A stretch of 33,571 bases of DNA, from the NCBI RefSeq assembly GCF_004353915.1, contig NZ_SMRP01000052.1, forward strand, positions 1 to 33,571, given 5' to 3'. The notes beneath the pieces are model-generated. The model saw only the letters and a list, made by a program, of their open reading frames with translations, was not told the origin of the DNA and ran no database searches. This DNA comes from Paraburkholderia silviterrae (GTDB lineage Bacteria > Pseudomonadota > Gammaproteobacteria > Burkholderiales > Burkholderiaceae). Each line of letters opens with the position of its first letter. Positions within the stretch are counted from its first letter, which is position 1. The position numbers and the translations under genes are program-made. This document shows, piece by piece, positions 1-8,188 of the stretch.

Positions 1-99
1 TTCTCGCGGCGGGCCTTCGCTGCCGGTACTGCAGGAAGCGAAGGGGGCGAATCTTAGCGCTAGCGAAGCCGATGCGCAAGCCCCCTCCGAGCGAATTCA

Positions 100-1359
100 T
101 TACTCGCCGGCCAGCGCCGCCAGCGGCACAGCATTCGCCATCGCCTCGTAGCCCGCGTCGCTCGGGTGAATGTGATCGCCGCTGTCGTATTCGCGGCGCA
201 GGCGCAGCGGATCGGCAGGGTTGCGCAACGCCGCATCGAAGTCCACCACCCCGTCGAACGCGTGGCTCGTGCGGATCCACTCGTTCACCTTCATACGGAT
301 CGCTTCGCGTTCCGGCGGCAGCGATGCCGGCGTGAGCGTCGCGCCGAAGATGCGCACGCCGCGCGCATGCGCCGCAGCAATCACGCGCCTGTACCCGGCG
401 ATCAGGTCATCAGCATTCACGCGCGTATGGGGGAAATCGCAGTCGAGGCCCGAGCGCGGCGGCATCGCCTGGAAGTTGATGTCGTTGATGCCGATCAGCA
501 GCACAGCCGTCCGCACGCCCGGGCGCAGCGCGTCACGCTCGAAGCGGCGCTCGAGCGCCTCGCCATAACACGGCGAATCGCTCAGCAGCCGATTGCCGCT
601 GATCCCCATGTCGATCACGGCCAGATTGGCGCCTTGCTCGCGCGCGAGACGGCGCGCCAGCGCATCCGGCCAGCGCCGGTTCTCGTTGAGCGACGAGCGC
701 ATGCCGTCGGTGATGGAATCGCCAATCGCAGCAATCGTCGACGCCCCCGGCGCCTCGACCGCCAGCCCCGTCACCCACGCGTATTGCGTGAAGCGCTGCG
801 TGAACGCACCGGTCGACGGATCGGCCACGTGATCGCCAGGCCGGGACACATAATTCAGTTGGCTTGCCACGCGATGCCACGCGACCATATTCTGCTGCGG
901 CCCCATATAGGTGCTGATTGCGTACGGCGCCCCACGCTTCAGGCCGATCCGAACTGGATCGCTATCGAGCTCGGCACCTGGCGGCAACGACACCATCGCA
1001 CGTCCGCCAAATGTCACCCGCACCGTCTCCGCCCCGCCGATCGCCGCACCGCCGGCCGAAGGCGCAATCGCCATTGCCTCGATCACGAGCGGCGTGCGCC
1101 CATAGAGATTACTGATATGCACGCGGGCGAGCTCGCCGCCAAGCGTCGGATAGACGATTTGCCGGACCGTACGCCCGGCAACGTCCGGAGCGCGATAGAG
1201 CGGCGGCAACGCCTCGCGCTGGGGGATGGACTGGAGCGCCGTCGCCCAGCTCGTCACCCATGGGGCGCCGGAAGGCTGTTCGGCGAGGGCCGGTGCGGAA
1301 AAGGCGAACGAGACGAGCAACGCGGCGCCGGCCGCGATGGGGGCAAGGGAAATCTTCAT
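100..1359 (-). CDS. secreted SGNH/GDSL hydrolase
   Basis: A 419-residue protein of the SGNH/GDSL esterase-lipase superfamily. It begins with a signal peptide (MKISLAPIAAG..., hydrophobic core, AxA-type site near residue 26), so it probably acts in the periplasm or outside the cell. All SGNH blocks are visible: GDSIT around residues 213-217 (nucleophile Ser215), block II Gly in GISGNRLL (about 253), GIND at 290-293, and the D395-x2-H398 block (SGDHIHPSD). The N-terminal 180 residues form an extra beta-rich region as in larger family members. The start at 1359 is chosen because the signal peptide begins there; an ATG at 1398 and a longer frame to 1494 are possible, but only add residues ahead of a good signal peptide. 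It is divergent from paaA. The substrate is not predictable. Confidence 0.85.
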   Translation of the reverse strand: MKISLAPIAAGAALLVSFAFSAPALAEQPSGAPWVTSWATALQSIPQREALPPLYRAPDVAGRTVRQIVYPTLGGELARVHISNLYGRTPLVIEAMAIAPSAGGAAIGGAETVRVTFGGRAMVSLPPGAELDSDPVRIGLKRGAPYAISTYMGPQQNMVAWHRVASQLNYVSRPGDHVADPSTGAFTQRFTQYAWVTGLAVEAPGASTIAAIGDSITDGMRSSLNENRRWPDALARRLAREQGANLAVIDMGISGNRLLSDSPCYGEALERRFERDALRPGVRTAVLLIGINDINFQAMPPRSGLDCDFPHTRVNADDLIAGYRRVIAAAHARGVRIFGATLTPASLPPEREAIRMKVNEWIRTSHAFDGVVDFDAALRNPADPLRLRREYDSGDHIHPSDAGYEAMANAVPLAALAGE

Positions 1360-1624
1360 CCGGGAGCGAGTGAGGAAGTAAGCGAGCAAAGCGCCCATTG
1401 TGCCCCAGAGGTCGGACCGAGACCTTCCATCGCCCTGACAAAGACGACGACGCGAGCTCCGCGGAAAATCCGCGATAACCGGCTGTCGATCCACTAAAAC
1501 TCAGGAGCGAAGCACCGATGTCCGGCCCCATTCAGGCCCTTTTTGATCAGGCGCAAAAAATTGATTTACCGACCGGTCGGTTGGTTTATACTGCGCCATA
1601 CCCAACACCGACGAGAGCGTCTTC
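1360..1624. promoter_or_regulatory. divergent intergenic region, SGNH hydrolase / paaA
   Basis: This 265-bp spacer holds the paaA promoter. The best -10 is TATACT at 1587-1592. Possible -35 hexamers are TTTACC (1565-1570, 16-bp spacer) and TTGATT (1561-1566, which pairs better with TTTATA at 1585-1590). Short antisense reading frames here have no ribosome-binding site and look spurious. Confidence 0.55.
1568..1581. promoter_or_regulatory. probable PaaR operator in the paaA promoter
   Basis: ACCGACCGGTCGGT is a perfect 14-bp palindrome lying between the proposed -35 and -10 elements of paaA. Size, symmetry and position fit a TetR-family operator, and a TetR repressor gene lies about 5 kb downstream in the same locus. 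Burkholderia paa promoters are known to be repressed by a TetR regulator through a conserved inverted repeat. Assigning this palindrome as that site is inference. Confidence 0.7.
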
Positions 1625-2623
1625 ATGTACACGCAATCCCTCGACATTCCCGGCAATGTCGCCCCGCTCGACGCGGACGCGGCGTCGCCAGAGCAAGCGC
1701 AGTTCGACGCCATCATGGCAGCGGACGGCAAGATCGAGCCGCAAGACTGGATGCCCGAAGCCTACCGCAAGACGCTCGTGCGCCAGATTTCGCAGCACGC
1801 GCACTCGGAAGTGGTCGGCATGCTGCCGGAAGGCAATTGGATCTCGCGTGCGCCAAGCCTCAAGCGCAAGGCGATCCTGCTCGCCAAGGTGCAAGACGAA
1901 GCGGGTCACGGCCTCTATCTCTATAGCGCCGCGGAAACGCTCGGCGTCTCGCGCGACCAACTGGTCGACGCACTCCACGCCGGCAAGGCGAAGTACTCGA
2001 GCATCTTCAATTACCCGACGCCCACGTGGGCCGACGTTGGCGTGATCGGCTGGCTCGTCGACGGCGCCGCGATCATGAACCAGATCCCGCTGTGCCGTTG
2101 CACCTACGGGCCGTATGCACGCGCGATGATCCGCATCTGCAAGGAAGAGTCGTTCCATCAGCGCCAGGGGTTCGACGCCCTGCTCGCCATGATGCAGGGC
2201 ACCGAGGCTCAGCGCGAGCTGGTCCAGCAGGCCGTGAACCGCTGGTGGTGGCCGGTGCTGATGATGTTCGGCCCGAGCGACGCCGATTCGGTCCACAGCA
2301 ACCAGTCGGCCAGGTGGGGCATCAAGCGCATCTCGAACGACGATCTGCGTCAGAAGTTCGTCGATGCCACGGTCGAGCAGGCCAAGGTGCTCGGCGTCAC
2401 GCTCCCCGACTCCGATCTGAAATGGAACGAAGCGCGCGGCCACTACGACTACGGCACGATCGACTGGGAAGAATTCTGGCGCGTCGTGAACGGTGACGGC
2501 CCGTGCAATCGCGAGCGTCTCGGCACGCGCGTGAAGGCGCACAACGAAGGCGCGTGGGTACGCGAAGCCGCCCTCGCCCACGCCGAAAAGCAGCGTCAGC
2601 GCGCCGAAAAGCACGCCGCGTAA
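1625..2623 (+). CDS. paaA: phenylacetyl-CoA 1,2-epoxidase, catalytic subunit PaaA
   Basis: The catalytic di-iron subunit of the ring 1,2-phenylacetyl-CoA epoxidase, which inserts one oxygen atom into the aromatic ring of phenylacetyl-CoA in the cytoplasm. It is 332 residues long, a little over the enteric homologue. The bacterial multicomponent-monooxygenase ligand pattern is visible: a Glu near 62 (HAHSEVVGM), E92-x2-H95 in QDEAGHGLY, and E174/E175-x-x-H178 in KEESFHQRQG. It is the first gene of paaABCDE. The start has only a weak GA-rich ribosome-binding site, but the protein start (MYTQSLDIPG) and length fit the family. Transcription probably comes from the palindrome-bearing promoter just upstream. 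Confidence 0.96.
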   Translation: MYTQSLDIPGNVAPLDADAASPEQAQFDAIMAADGKIEPQDWMPEAYRKTLVRQISQHAHSEVVGMLPEGNWISRAPSLKRKAILLAKVQDEAGHGLYLYSAAETLGVSRDQLVDALHAGKAKYSSIFNYPTPTWADVGVIGWLVDGAAIMNQIPLCRCTYGPYARAMIRICKEESFHQRQGFDALLAMMQGTEAQRELVQQAVNRWWWPVLMMFGPSDADSVHSNQSARWGIKRISNDDLRQKFVDATVEQAKVLGVTLPDSDLKWNEARGHYDYGTIDWEEFWRVVNGDGPCNRERLGTRVKAHNEGAWVREAALAHAEKQRQRAEKHAA

Positions 2624-2653
2624 CCAATATTGGAATCAGGAAGGAGATCCACG

Positions 2654-2938
2654 ATGAACAAGGAATGGCCGATCTGGGAAGTGTTCGTGCGCAGCAAGCA
2701 GGGCCTCGACCACAAGCATTGCGGCAGCCTGCACGCCGCCGACGCCTCGATGGCGCTGCGCATGGCGCGCGACGTCTACACGCGCCGCCAGGAAGGCGTG
2801 AGCATCTGGGTGGTGCCGTCGGCGGCGATCACGGCGTCGGATCCGAGCGAGAAGGCTGAGCTCTTCGAGCCGGCCGGCGACAAGATTTATCGCCACCCGA
2901 CGTTCTACACGCTGCCCGACGAAGTCAACCACATGTAA
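2654..2938 (+). CDS. paaB: phenylacetyl-CoA epoxidase subunit PaaB
   Basis: A 94-residue subunit, the usual PaaB length, that bridges PaaA-PaaC heterodimers in the epoxidase complex. The start MNKEWPIWEVFVR is typical, as is the end of the protein (YTLPDEVNHM). A textbook AAGGAG at 2641-2646, 7 nt ahead of the ATG at 2654, decides this start over the in-frame ATG at 2630. Its stop codon overlaps the next start (TAATG), which indicates translational coupling to paaC. Confidence 0.95.
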   Translation: MNKEWPIWEVFVRSKQGLDHKHCGSLHAADASMALRMARDVYTRRQEGVSIWVVPSAAITASDPSEKAELFEPAGDKIYRHPTFYTLPDEVNHM

Positions 2939-3750
2939 TGAGCGCCATGAATCCCACGCCCGAACATCTCGCGTACGTGCTGCGCCTCGCCGATACGGCG
3001 CTGATCCTCGGTCAGCGCAACACGGAATGGTGCGGTCACGGCCCGATCCTCGAAGAAGACATCGCGCTGGCCAACATGAGCCTCGACCTGATCGGTCAGG
3101 CGCGCCTGCTCTATACGCACGCCGCGACGCTCGAAAAGGCGCTCACCGGCCGCGAGCGCACCGAGGACGATTACGCCTACTTCCGCGCCGAGCGCGAGTT
3201 CGCGAACTACACGCTCGCCGAGCTGCCGCACTTCGGCCCGCTCGCCGGCACGACGCATTCGGCCAACGACTACGCCGTGACGATCGTGCGCAACTTCCTC
3301 TACGCCTCGCTGATGGCGCATCTGTGGACCGCGCTGCTGCGTTCCGCCGACCCGCAGCTGGCCGCGATCGCCGAGCGCTCGATCAAGGAAACGCGCTACC
3401 ACGTGCACCACGCGCGCGAGTGGCTGATCCGCTTCGGCGACGGCACCGATGAATCGCATCGCCGCGCGCAGGACGCGCTCGACTGGCTCATGCCGTACAC
3501 GCGCGAGTTCTTCAGCACCGATGCCGTGGAAGCCGCCGTTGCCGAAGCCGGCATCGCACCGCTCGCCGCGCAGCTCGAAGCCACGTGGCGCGCGGACGTA
3601 GAAGCGGCGTTCGAGGAAGCGACGCTCACCGTGCCCGCGCAGGTCAAGCACGTCACGACCGGCAAGCTCGGCGAGCACTCGGAACACATGGGCTTCGTGC
3701 TCGCCGAGATGCAGAGCCTCGCGCGCCAGCATCCGGACGCACGCTGGTAA
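2938..3750 (+). CDS. paaC: phenylacetyl-CoA epoxidase structural subunit PaaC
   Basis: A 270-residue ferritin-like partner of PaaA in the epoxidase core; PaaC is structural and lacks the di-iron site. The conserved PaaC segment TEWCGHGPILEEDIALANMS lies near residues 31-50, and long helices with a His/Glu-rich stretch (ETRYHVHHAREW) follow. The start overlaps the paaB stop by one base; an ATG three codons later (2947) is also possible. It is about 20 residues longer than the enteric homologue, mainly at the C-terminus. Confidence 0.94.
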   Translation: MSAMNPTPEHLAYVLRLADTALILGQRNTEWCGHGPILEEDIALANMSLDLIGQARLLYTHAATLEKALTGRERTEDDYAYFRAEREFANYTLAELPHFGPLAGTTHSANDYAVTIVRNFLYASLMAHLWTALLRSADPQLAAIAERSIKETRYHVHHAREWLIRFGDGTDESHRRAQDALDWLMPYTREFFSTDAVEAAVAEAGIAPLAAQLEATWRADVEAAFEEATLTVPAQVKHVTTGKLGEHSEHMGFVLAEMQSLARQHPDARW

Positions 3751-3803
3751 GCACGCGCGCAGTTTCCGAACCGCAGCCACCCGCAGGAAAAGAGGAAGTC
3801 ACG

Positions 3804-4331
3804 ATGCAAGCGACAGCTGATCACGCGCTCGAACGCGCCTGGGAAGTGCTGGAAACGGTCCCCGATCCGGAGATCCCGGTCGTGTCGATCCGCGAACTGG
3901 GCATCCTGCGCGACGTGCGCCGCGCCGCCGACGGCCAGATCGAAGTGGTCATCACGCCCACCTATTCGGGCTGCCCGGCGATGTCGCAGATCGCCGAGGA
4001 TGTCGCTCACGCGCTCGACGTCGCCGAGCTTGCGCCGTACCGCATCGCGACCACCCTCTCGCCGGCGTGGACCACCGACTGGATCACCGACGAAGCGCGC
4101 GAAAAGCTGCGCGCCTACGGCATCGCTCCGCCCACGGGCAACTGCGGCAGCGGCGTGCCCGCCAGCGAGCAGCCGATCACGTTCATGCCGAAACCGCTGC
4201 CCGCGCCCGCCTGTCCGCACTGCGGCTCGCACCATACCGAGCGCCTCGCGCAATTCGGCTCGACCGCGTGCAAGGCACTCTACCGCTGCATCGACTGCCG
4301 CGAACCCTTCGACTACTTCAAACCGTACTGA
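3804..4331 (+). CDS. paaD: PaaD, Fe-S maturation-type protein of the Paa epoxidase
   Basis: A 175-residue protein with an N-terminal MIP18/DUF59 (SufT-like) domain, shown by the early segment TVPDPEIPVVSIRELGIL and the TPTYSGCPAM motif. A C-terminal zinc-ribbon-like part has two Cys pairs (CPHCGSHH and CIDCREPF). PaaD is required for epoxidase activity and is thought to help assemble or deliver iron-sulfur or iron cofactors. The start at 3804 follows AGAGGAAG at 3791-3798. It lies 53 nt after paaC and ends 1 nt before the paaE start, so it is translated from the same message. Confidence 0.94.
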   Translation: MQATADHALERAWEVLETVPDPEIPVVSIRELGILRDVRRAADGQIEVVITPTYSGCPAMSQIAEDVAHALDVAELAPYRIATTLSPAWTTDWITDEAREKLRAYGIAPPTGNCGSGVPASEQPITFMPKPLPAPACPHCGSHHTERLAQFGSTACKALYRCIDCREPFDYFKPY

Positions 4332-4332
4332 T

Positions 4333-5421
4333 ATGGCCACTCCGCAATTCCATTCGCTGCGCATCCGCGAAGTGCGGCCCGAAACCGCGGACGCGGTCTC
4401 TGTCGCTTTCGAAGTCCCGCCCGAGCTGCGCGACGCGTATCGCTTCACCCAGGGGCAGTTCGTCACGCTCAAGACCCACATCGAGGGCGAGGAGACGCGC
4501 CGTTCTTACTCGATCTGCGTCGGCGTGACCGACTACGACCGCGACGGCGAGCTGCGCATCGGCATCAAGCGCGTGCGCGGTGGGCGTTTCTCGAATTTCG
4601 CGTTCGATCAGCTCGCGCCGGGCCACGAAATCGACGTGATGACACCCGACGGGCGCTTCTTCACGCACCTGAACGCCGAGCACGGCAATCACTACGTGGC
4701 GTTCTCGGGCGGCTCGGGTATCACGCCGGTGCTCGCGATCATCAAGACGACACTCGAAGCGGAGCCGCGCAGCGCCTTCACGCTGGTCTACGGCAATCGC
4801 AGCGTCGACCAGATCATGTTCGCCGAAGAGCTGGAAGACCTGAAGAACCGGTACATGGACCGCTTCCGGCTCTACCACGTGCTCTCCGACGACCTCCAGG
4901 ACGTCGAGCTCTTCAACGGCGTGCTCGATCAGGCCAAATGTGCGGAGTTCCTCGCAACGCTGCTGCCGGCCGACGAAATCGACGAAGCGTTCATCTGCGG
5001 CCCGGCGCCGATGATGGACGCCGCCGAGGCCGCGCTCAAGGAAGCGGGCGTGCCGCAGGCCAAGGTGCACGTCGAGCGCTTCGGCTCTCCGCTGCCGCAA
5101 GCAGGCGTGCCGGCGGTCGAGATCACCGAGGGCACGCCGGCCGCCGACCTCGAGATCGTGATCGACGGCAAGAAGCGCAAGCTGCGCCTGCCCTACGAGG
5201 GCGTGAGCCTGCTCGACGTGGGCCTGAAAGCGGGACTTGCGCTTCCGTACGCGTGCAAGGGCGGCGTGTGCTGCACCTGCCGCGCGAAGGTGCTCGAGGG
5301 CGAAGTGAAGATGGACAAGAACTACACGCTCGAAGAGCAGGAAGTGAAGGACGGTTTCGTGCTCACCTGCCAATGCCACCCGGTCAGCGAGCGCGTGGTG
5401 GTGAGCTTCGACGAGCGCTAA
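4333..5421 (+). CDS. paaE: phenylacetyl-CoA epoxidase reductase subunit PaaE
   Basis: A 362-residue NAD(P)H-dependent reductase that passes electrons to the PaaA di-iron centre. Domain order is class-IA-like oxygenase reductase: an FAD-binding barrel with RRSYSIC at 57-62, an NAD-binding domain with GGSGITPVLA (126-135) and CGPAPMMDAA (222-231), and a C-terminal plant-type [2Fe-2S] ferredoxin with Cys308, Cys313, Cys316 and Cys346. The start ATG at 4333 lies one base past the paaD TGA. It is the last gene of the operon; a strong terminator follows about 115 nt downstream. Confidence 0.96.
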   Translation: MATPQFHSLRIREVRPETADAVSVAFEVPPELRDAYRFTQGQFVTLKTHIEGEETRRSYSICVGVTDYDRDGELRIGIKRVRGGRFSNFAFDQLAPGHEIDVMTPDGRFFTHLNAEHGNHYVAFSGGSGITPVLAIIKTTLEAEPRSAFTLVYGNRSVDQIMFAEELEDLKNRYMDRFRLYHVLSDDLQDVELFNGVLDQAKCAEFLATLLPADEIDEAFICGPAPMMDAAEAALKEAGVPQAKVHVERFGSPLPQAGVPAVEITEGTPAADLEIVIDGKKRKLRLPYEGVSLLDVGLKAGLALPYACKGGVCCTCRAKVLEGEVKMDKNYTLEEQEVKDGFVLTCQCHPVSERVVVSFDER

Positions 5422-5535
5422 CGAATACGGCGGAGCCGCTTCGCACACGGCGACGCCATCCGATACTACGCGGCATCAGGAATACCCCTTAGAGCAACGA
5501 CACGCTTTCGGCCCTCCGGCGATCCGCTTACACTA

Positions 5536-5590
5536 GGGGCCGCCCGCCGGTGTTGCAGCGCAGCGCTGCACATCCGCGGGCGGCCCCTTT
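5536..5590 (+). terminator. rho-independent terminator of paaABCDE
   Basis: A perfect 12-bp GC-rich stem (5536-5547 with 5576-5587) is followed by a T-rich tail. The 28-nt loop holds a second hairpin (TGCAGCG...CGCTGCA). A TACACT hexamer just before it (5529-5534) could be a -10 for the downstream genes, but no good -35 is visible. Confidence 0.85.
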
Positions 5591-5648
5591 TGTCTTTTGC
5601 ACGCTTTCAGGCGTCTTCGGCGTTCAAGGTGAACGCAACGAGTTGTCG

Positions 5649-6563
5649 ATGACCACGATCCACCTCATCCACAGCGAGCCGGCAGCGGCCGCGCTGCGTC
5701 AGGCCCTCCAGGCCCGTGAAGCCTCGCGCCGCGGCGAAGCCGCCCCCGCAGCGGGACCGGCAGAGCGCGTGATCGCGCTGGCCGACGACCTGACGGTCGG
5801 CCCGCTGCGCGACATCGACGAGGCGGGAGACCCGGGCGCCACGCAGCGCGCGGCTTTCTGGCAACGCCTTGGCGGCGTGCCCGAGACGCTCGCGCGGGAC
5901 GACTGCGCGGCGCTTGCCGCCGTAGCGTCCACGGACGCCCACGTGGTGATCTGGCACACGCACGACGCCGCCGACCAGCTCGCACTACGGCGCGTCTGCT
6001 ACCGGCTGCGCAATGCGCCGCAGCGCCTGAACGAGGTGCGCCTCGCGGCCGATGAGCTGTGCGGCCCGCCCGACGCTGCCGCGCTACGCCTGCAGGCGCG
6101 TCTGCCGGACGCCGCGCCGATTTCGGTGCTGCGAATCACGCGGCTCGCGCTCGAATGGCAAGAAGCGAAATTCGCCAACGGCGAGACGCGGCGCTGGCGC
6201 GACAATACGTTCACGAGCGGTACTTGGGCCGACCTGGATGCACTGATCCTCGAGATCCTTGGCGCGGCACTGCCAACCGGCACCACGCCCGACGCGGCCG
6301 GTGCGGCCAGCGCGCCCTGGCTCGCATGCGACACGCTCGGCGCAGCGCTCGTGCGTGGCGGCGCGGGTTTCACGGTCGGCGAGCCGGCGGTGATCTGGCG
6401 CCTGCGCGAGTTGGCCGCGGCGGGTGAACTGCGCCTGCGCGAAGACATGTGCGCCGCACGTGCGAGCGCCACCGAAACCGTCACAGCAACGACATCCCAT
6501 CGATCGAGCGCCGCGCACCCCGCGCTCCCGCACGCCGCGGCCTCTCTTTCCCTTTCCCGCTGA
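5649..6563 (+). CDS. DUF1835 domain protein of the paa locus
   Basis: A 304-residue protein starting MTTIHLIHSEPAAAAL. The N-terminal beta-strand with HSE, the segment ALADDLTVGPLRDID near residue 50, and a following conserved WQRLGG region match DUF1835; the C-terminal half fits the DUF3658 region usually paired with it. Function is unknown. It ends 6 nt before the TetR gene, so the two are almost certainly co-transcribed. In Burkholderia the same pair sits beside paaABCDE, which suggests a linked role, but nothing in the sequence gives a reaction. The start at 5649 is the first one clear of the terminator; an ATG at 5550 lies inside the terminator loop and is rejected. The ribosome-binding site is weak. 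Confidence 0.8.
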   Translation: MTTIHLIHSEPAAAALRQALQAREASRRGEAAPAAGPAERVIALADDLTVGPLRDIDEAGDPGATQRAAFWQRLGGVPETLARDDCAALAAVASTDAHVVIWHTHDAADQLALRRVCYRLRNAPQRLNEVRLAADELCGPPDAAALRLQARLPDAAPISVLRITRLALEWQEAKFANGETRRWRDNTFTSGTWADLDALILEILGAALPTGTTPDAAGAASAPWLACDTLGAALVRGGAGFTVGEPAVIWRLRELAAAGELRLREDMCAARASATETVTATTSHRSSAAHPALPHAAASLSLSR

Positions 6564-6569
6564 CATTCC

Positions 6570-7190
6570 ATGGCACGCACCCGAGCGCCCGACCACGAAA
6601 CGCAACGCGACCAGATCCTCGAGCTCGCAGCCGCCAAGTTCGCGCAAACGAGCTACCCGAGCACGTCGATGTCCGATCTCGCGGCGGCGAGCGGAACGTC
6701 GAAGGCACGCCTCTACCACTATTACGAGAGCAAGGAAGCCATCCTCTTCGATCTGCTCGACCGTTACACGAAGCGGCTGATGCTGATCATCGCCGAGGTG
6801 GAGGGTGCCAGCCAGCGGCGGGGCCTCGACGAGCGCGAGACATTCGCCGAGCTGATCCGCGCGTTCCTCGCCGAATACGAGACCTCGCACAGCCGTCATG
6901 TGGCCCTGCTCAACGACGTGAAGTATCTCGTCGATGCACAGCGCGAGATCATTCTGAACCGGCAGCGCGACGTGGTCGCCGCGTTCACGCGCCAGCTCGC
7001 ACGTGCCTACCCGGGCCGCGTCACGGCGGAGAACCAGACGTCGCTGACCATGATGGTGTTCGGCATGATCAACTGGACCTTCACCTGGCTCAAGCCGGGC
7101 GGCCGCATGGCCTACCAGGACTTCGCCGAGCAGGTCATCGAGGTGATCGACCACGGCCTGAAGGTGGCCGGACAGGTGCCGAATTTTTAG
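6570..7190 (+). CDS. paaR: TetR/AcrR-family repressor, probable PaaR
   Basis: A 206-residue TetR-family regulator. The N-terminal DNA-binding domain has the family pattern: QRDQILELAAAKFAQ, then the helix-turn-helix around residues 32-51 ending in SKARLYHYYESKEAIL. The C-terminal ligand domain runs from about 65 and has the shape usual for PaaR/FadR-like members. Gene context (paaABCDE - DUF1835 - TetR) matches the Burkholderia paa cluster, where this regulator represses paa genes and responds to phenylacetyl-CoA. The ligand is inferred from that context. It lies 6 nt after the DUF1835 gene. Confidence 0.85.
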   Translation: MARTRAPDHETQRDQILELAAAKFAQTSYPSTSMSDLAAASGTSKARLYHYYESKEAILFDLLDRYTKRLMLIIAEVEGASQRRGLDERETFAELIRAFLAEYETSHSRHVALLNDVKYLVDAQREIILNRQRDVVAAFTRQLARAYPGRVTAENQTSLTMMVFGMINWTFTWLKPGGRMAYQDFAEQVIEVIDHGLKVAGQVPNF

Positions 7191-7423
7191 ATCGAATTGA
7201 TGCGGCGCAATAAGATGTGTCGACGCAACAGTTGACGCGTCAAGCTATCCAAAAAACATAATCATTTTAAATCAATAACTTGCGTTTGAAATCTTACTAA
7301 TTAGACGCCACTCTCAGATCCGGAATACGGGTTTTCCCTAGATCGCACCCAGGGTTTCCGCTAGAATTCGTTTTGCGGCGCATCATGAGTGCGCCGTACC
7401 TCGCATTCTAAGGAGAACCCATC
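7191..7423. promoter_or_regulatory. AT-rich spacer with probable promoter of the GNAT gene
   Basis: A 233-bp spacer, AT-rich at 7240-7310. TAGAAT at 7362-7367 is a fair -10 hexamer, but no good -35 is seen. A short inverted repeat (GGCGCA/TGCGCC, about 7377-7395) lies in the leader. AAGGAG at 7410-7415 gives the ribosome-binding site. Confidence 0.4.
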
Positions 7424-8089
7424 ATGAACAAGCATCCGACCCCAGCCAATGAGCCGATCCTGCCGTCCGGCCGCTCGCTGACGTCCGGTCATTCGCCTGC
7501 CATGGTGCGTGTCCTCACCTCCGCCGACCGCGAACGCCTGCTCAGCCACTTCCTCGCACTCGACACCGAGGACCGCCTCCTGCGCTTCGGCCAGGCCGCA
7601 CCAGACCACGTGATCGAGAACTACGTCCGCTCGATGGACTTCACGCGCGACACCGTGTTCGGCGTGTTCAACCATCAGCTTCAGCTCGTGGGCGTTGGCC
7701 ATCTGGCCTATCTGCCGGCGGACGGCAACGGCCGCACTGCGGAATTCGGCGTCTCCGTGCTCGAAAGCGCGCGCGGCCAGGGCATCGGCACGAAGCTGTT
7801 CGAACGTGCCGCTATCCGCAGCCGCAACACGCACGTCACCACGCTCTACATGCACTGTCTGTCGCGCAATGCCACGATGATGCATATCGCGAAGAAGTCG
7901 GGCATGAAGATCGAGTACGCCTACGGTGAAGCCGACGCGTATCTCTCGCTCGAACCCGCCGACCAGAGCAGCATCATCGCGGAAATGCTCCAGGAGCAGG
8001 CCGCCGTGTTCGACTATGCGCTCAAGCGCCAGGCCCGCCAGGCGAGCCGGCTGATCGAAACGATCCTCCCCCAAGCGGTCGCGGCATGA
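7424..8089 (+). CDS. GNAT-family N-acetyltransferase
   Basis: A 221-residue acetyl-CoA-dependent acetyltransferase. The GNAT core spans about residues 28-175. The acetyl-CoA pyrophosphate loop RGQGIG is at 117-122, preceded by the beta-4 strand (TAEFGVSVLE) and followed by ERAAIRSRNTHVTTLYMHC and the LSRNATMMHIAKKSGM helix. The substrate is not predictable. An excellent Shine-Dalgarno (AAGGAG, 8 nt before the ATG) fixes the start. It stands alone between paaR and the convergent Lrp gene, and a strong shared terminator follows. Confidence 0.9.
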   Translation: MNKHPTPANEPILPSGRSLTSGHSPAMVRVLTSADRERLLSHFLALDTEDRLLRFGQAAPDHVIENYVRSMDFTRDTVFGVFNHQLQLVGVGHLAYLPADGNGRTAEFGVSVLESARGQGIGTKLFERAAIRSRNTHVTTLYMHCLSRNATMMHIAKKSGMKIEYAYGEADAYLSLEPADQSSIIAEMLQEQAAVFDYALKRQARQASRLIETILPQAVAA

Positions 8090-8117
8090 CTCCTGCCCCA
8101 TTGGGTGAAGTAAATTG

Positions 8118-8143
8118 AAAAAAGCGGCTTCGGCCGCTTTTTT
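8118..8143. terminator. bidirectional terminator, GNAT / Lrp
   Basis: A6-GCGGC-TTCG-GCCGC-T6: a perfect stem with a UUCG tetraloop and A/T tracts on both sides. It can end the GNAT transcript and the convergent Lrp/AsnC transcript. Confidence 0.92.
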
Positions 8144-8188
8144 CACGTCTGGGCGGCGCGCTCATCGTCCGCGAGATCACAGCGAATC

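Noticed and set aside
5550..5648. Upstream start for the DUF1835 gene
   Set aside because: That ATG lies inside the loop of the paa terminator; the DUF1835 domain starts at 5649.
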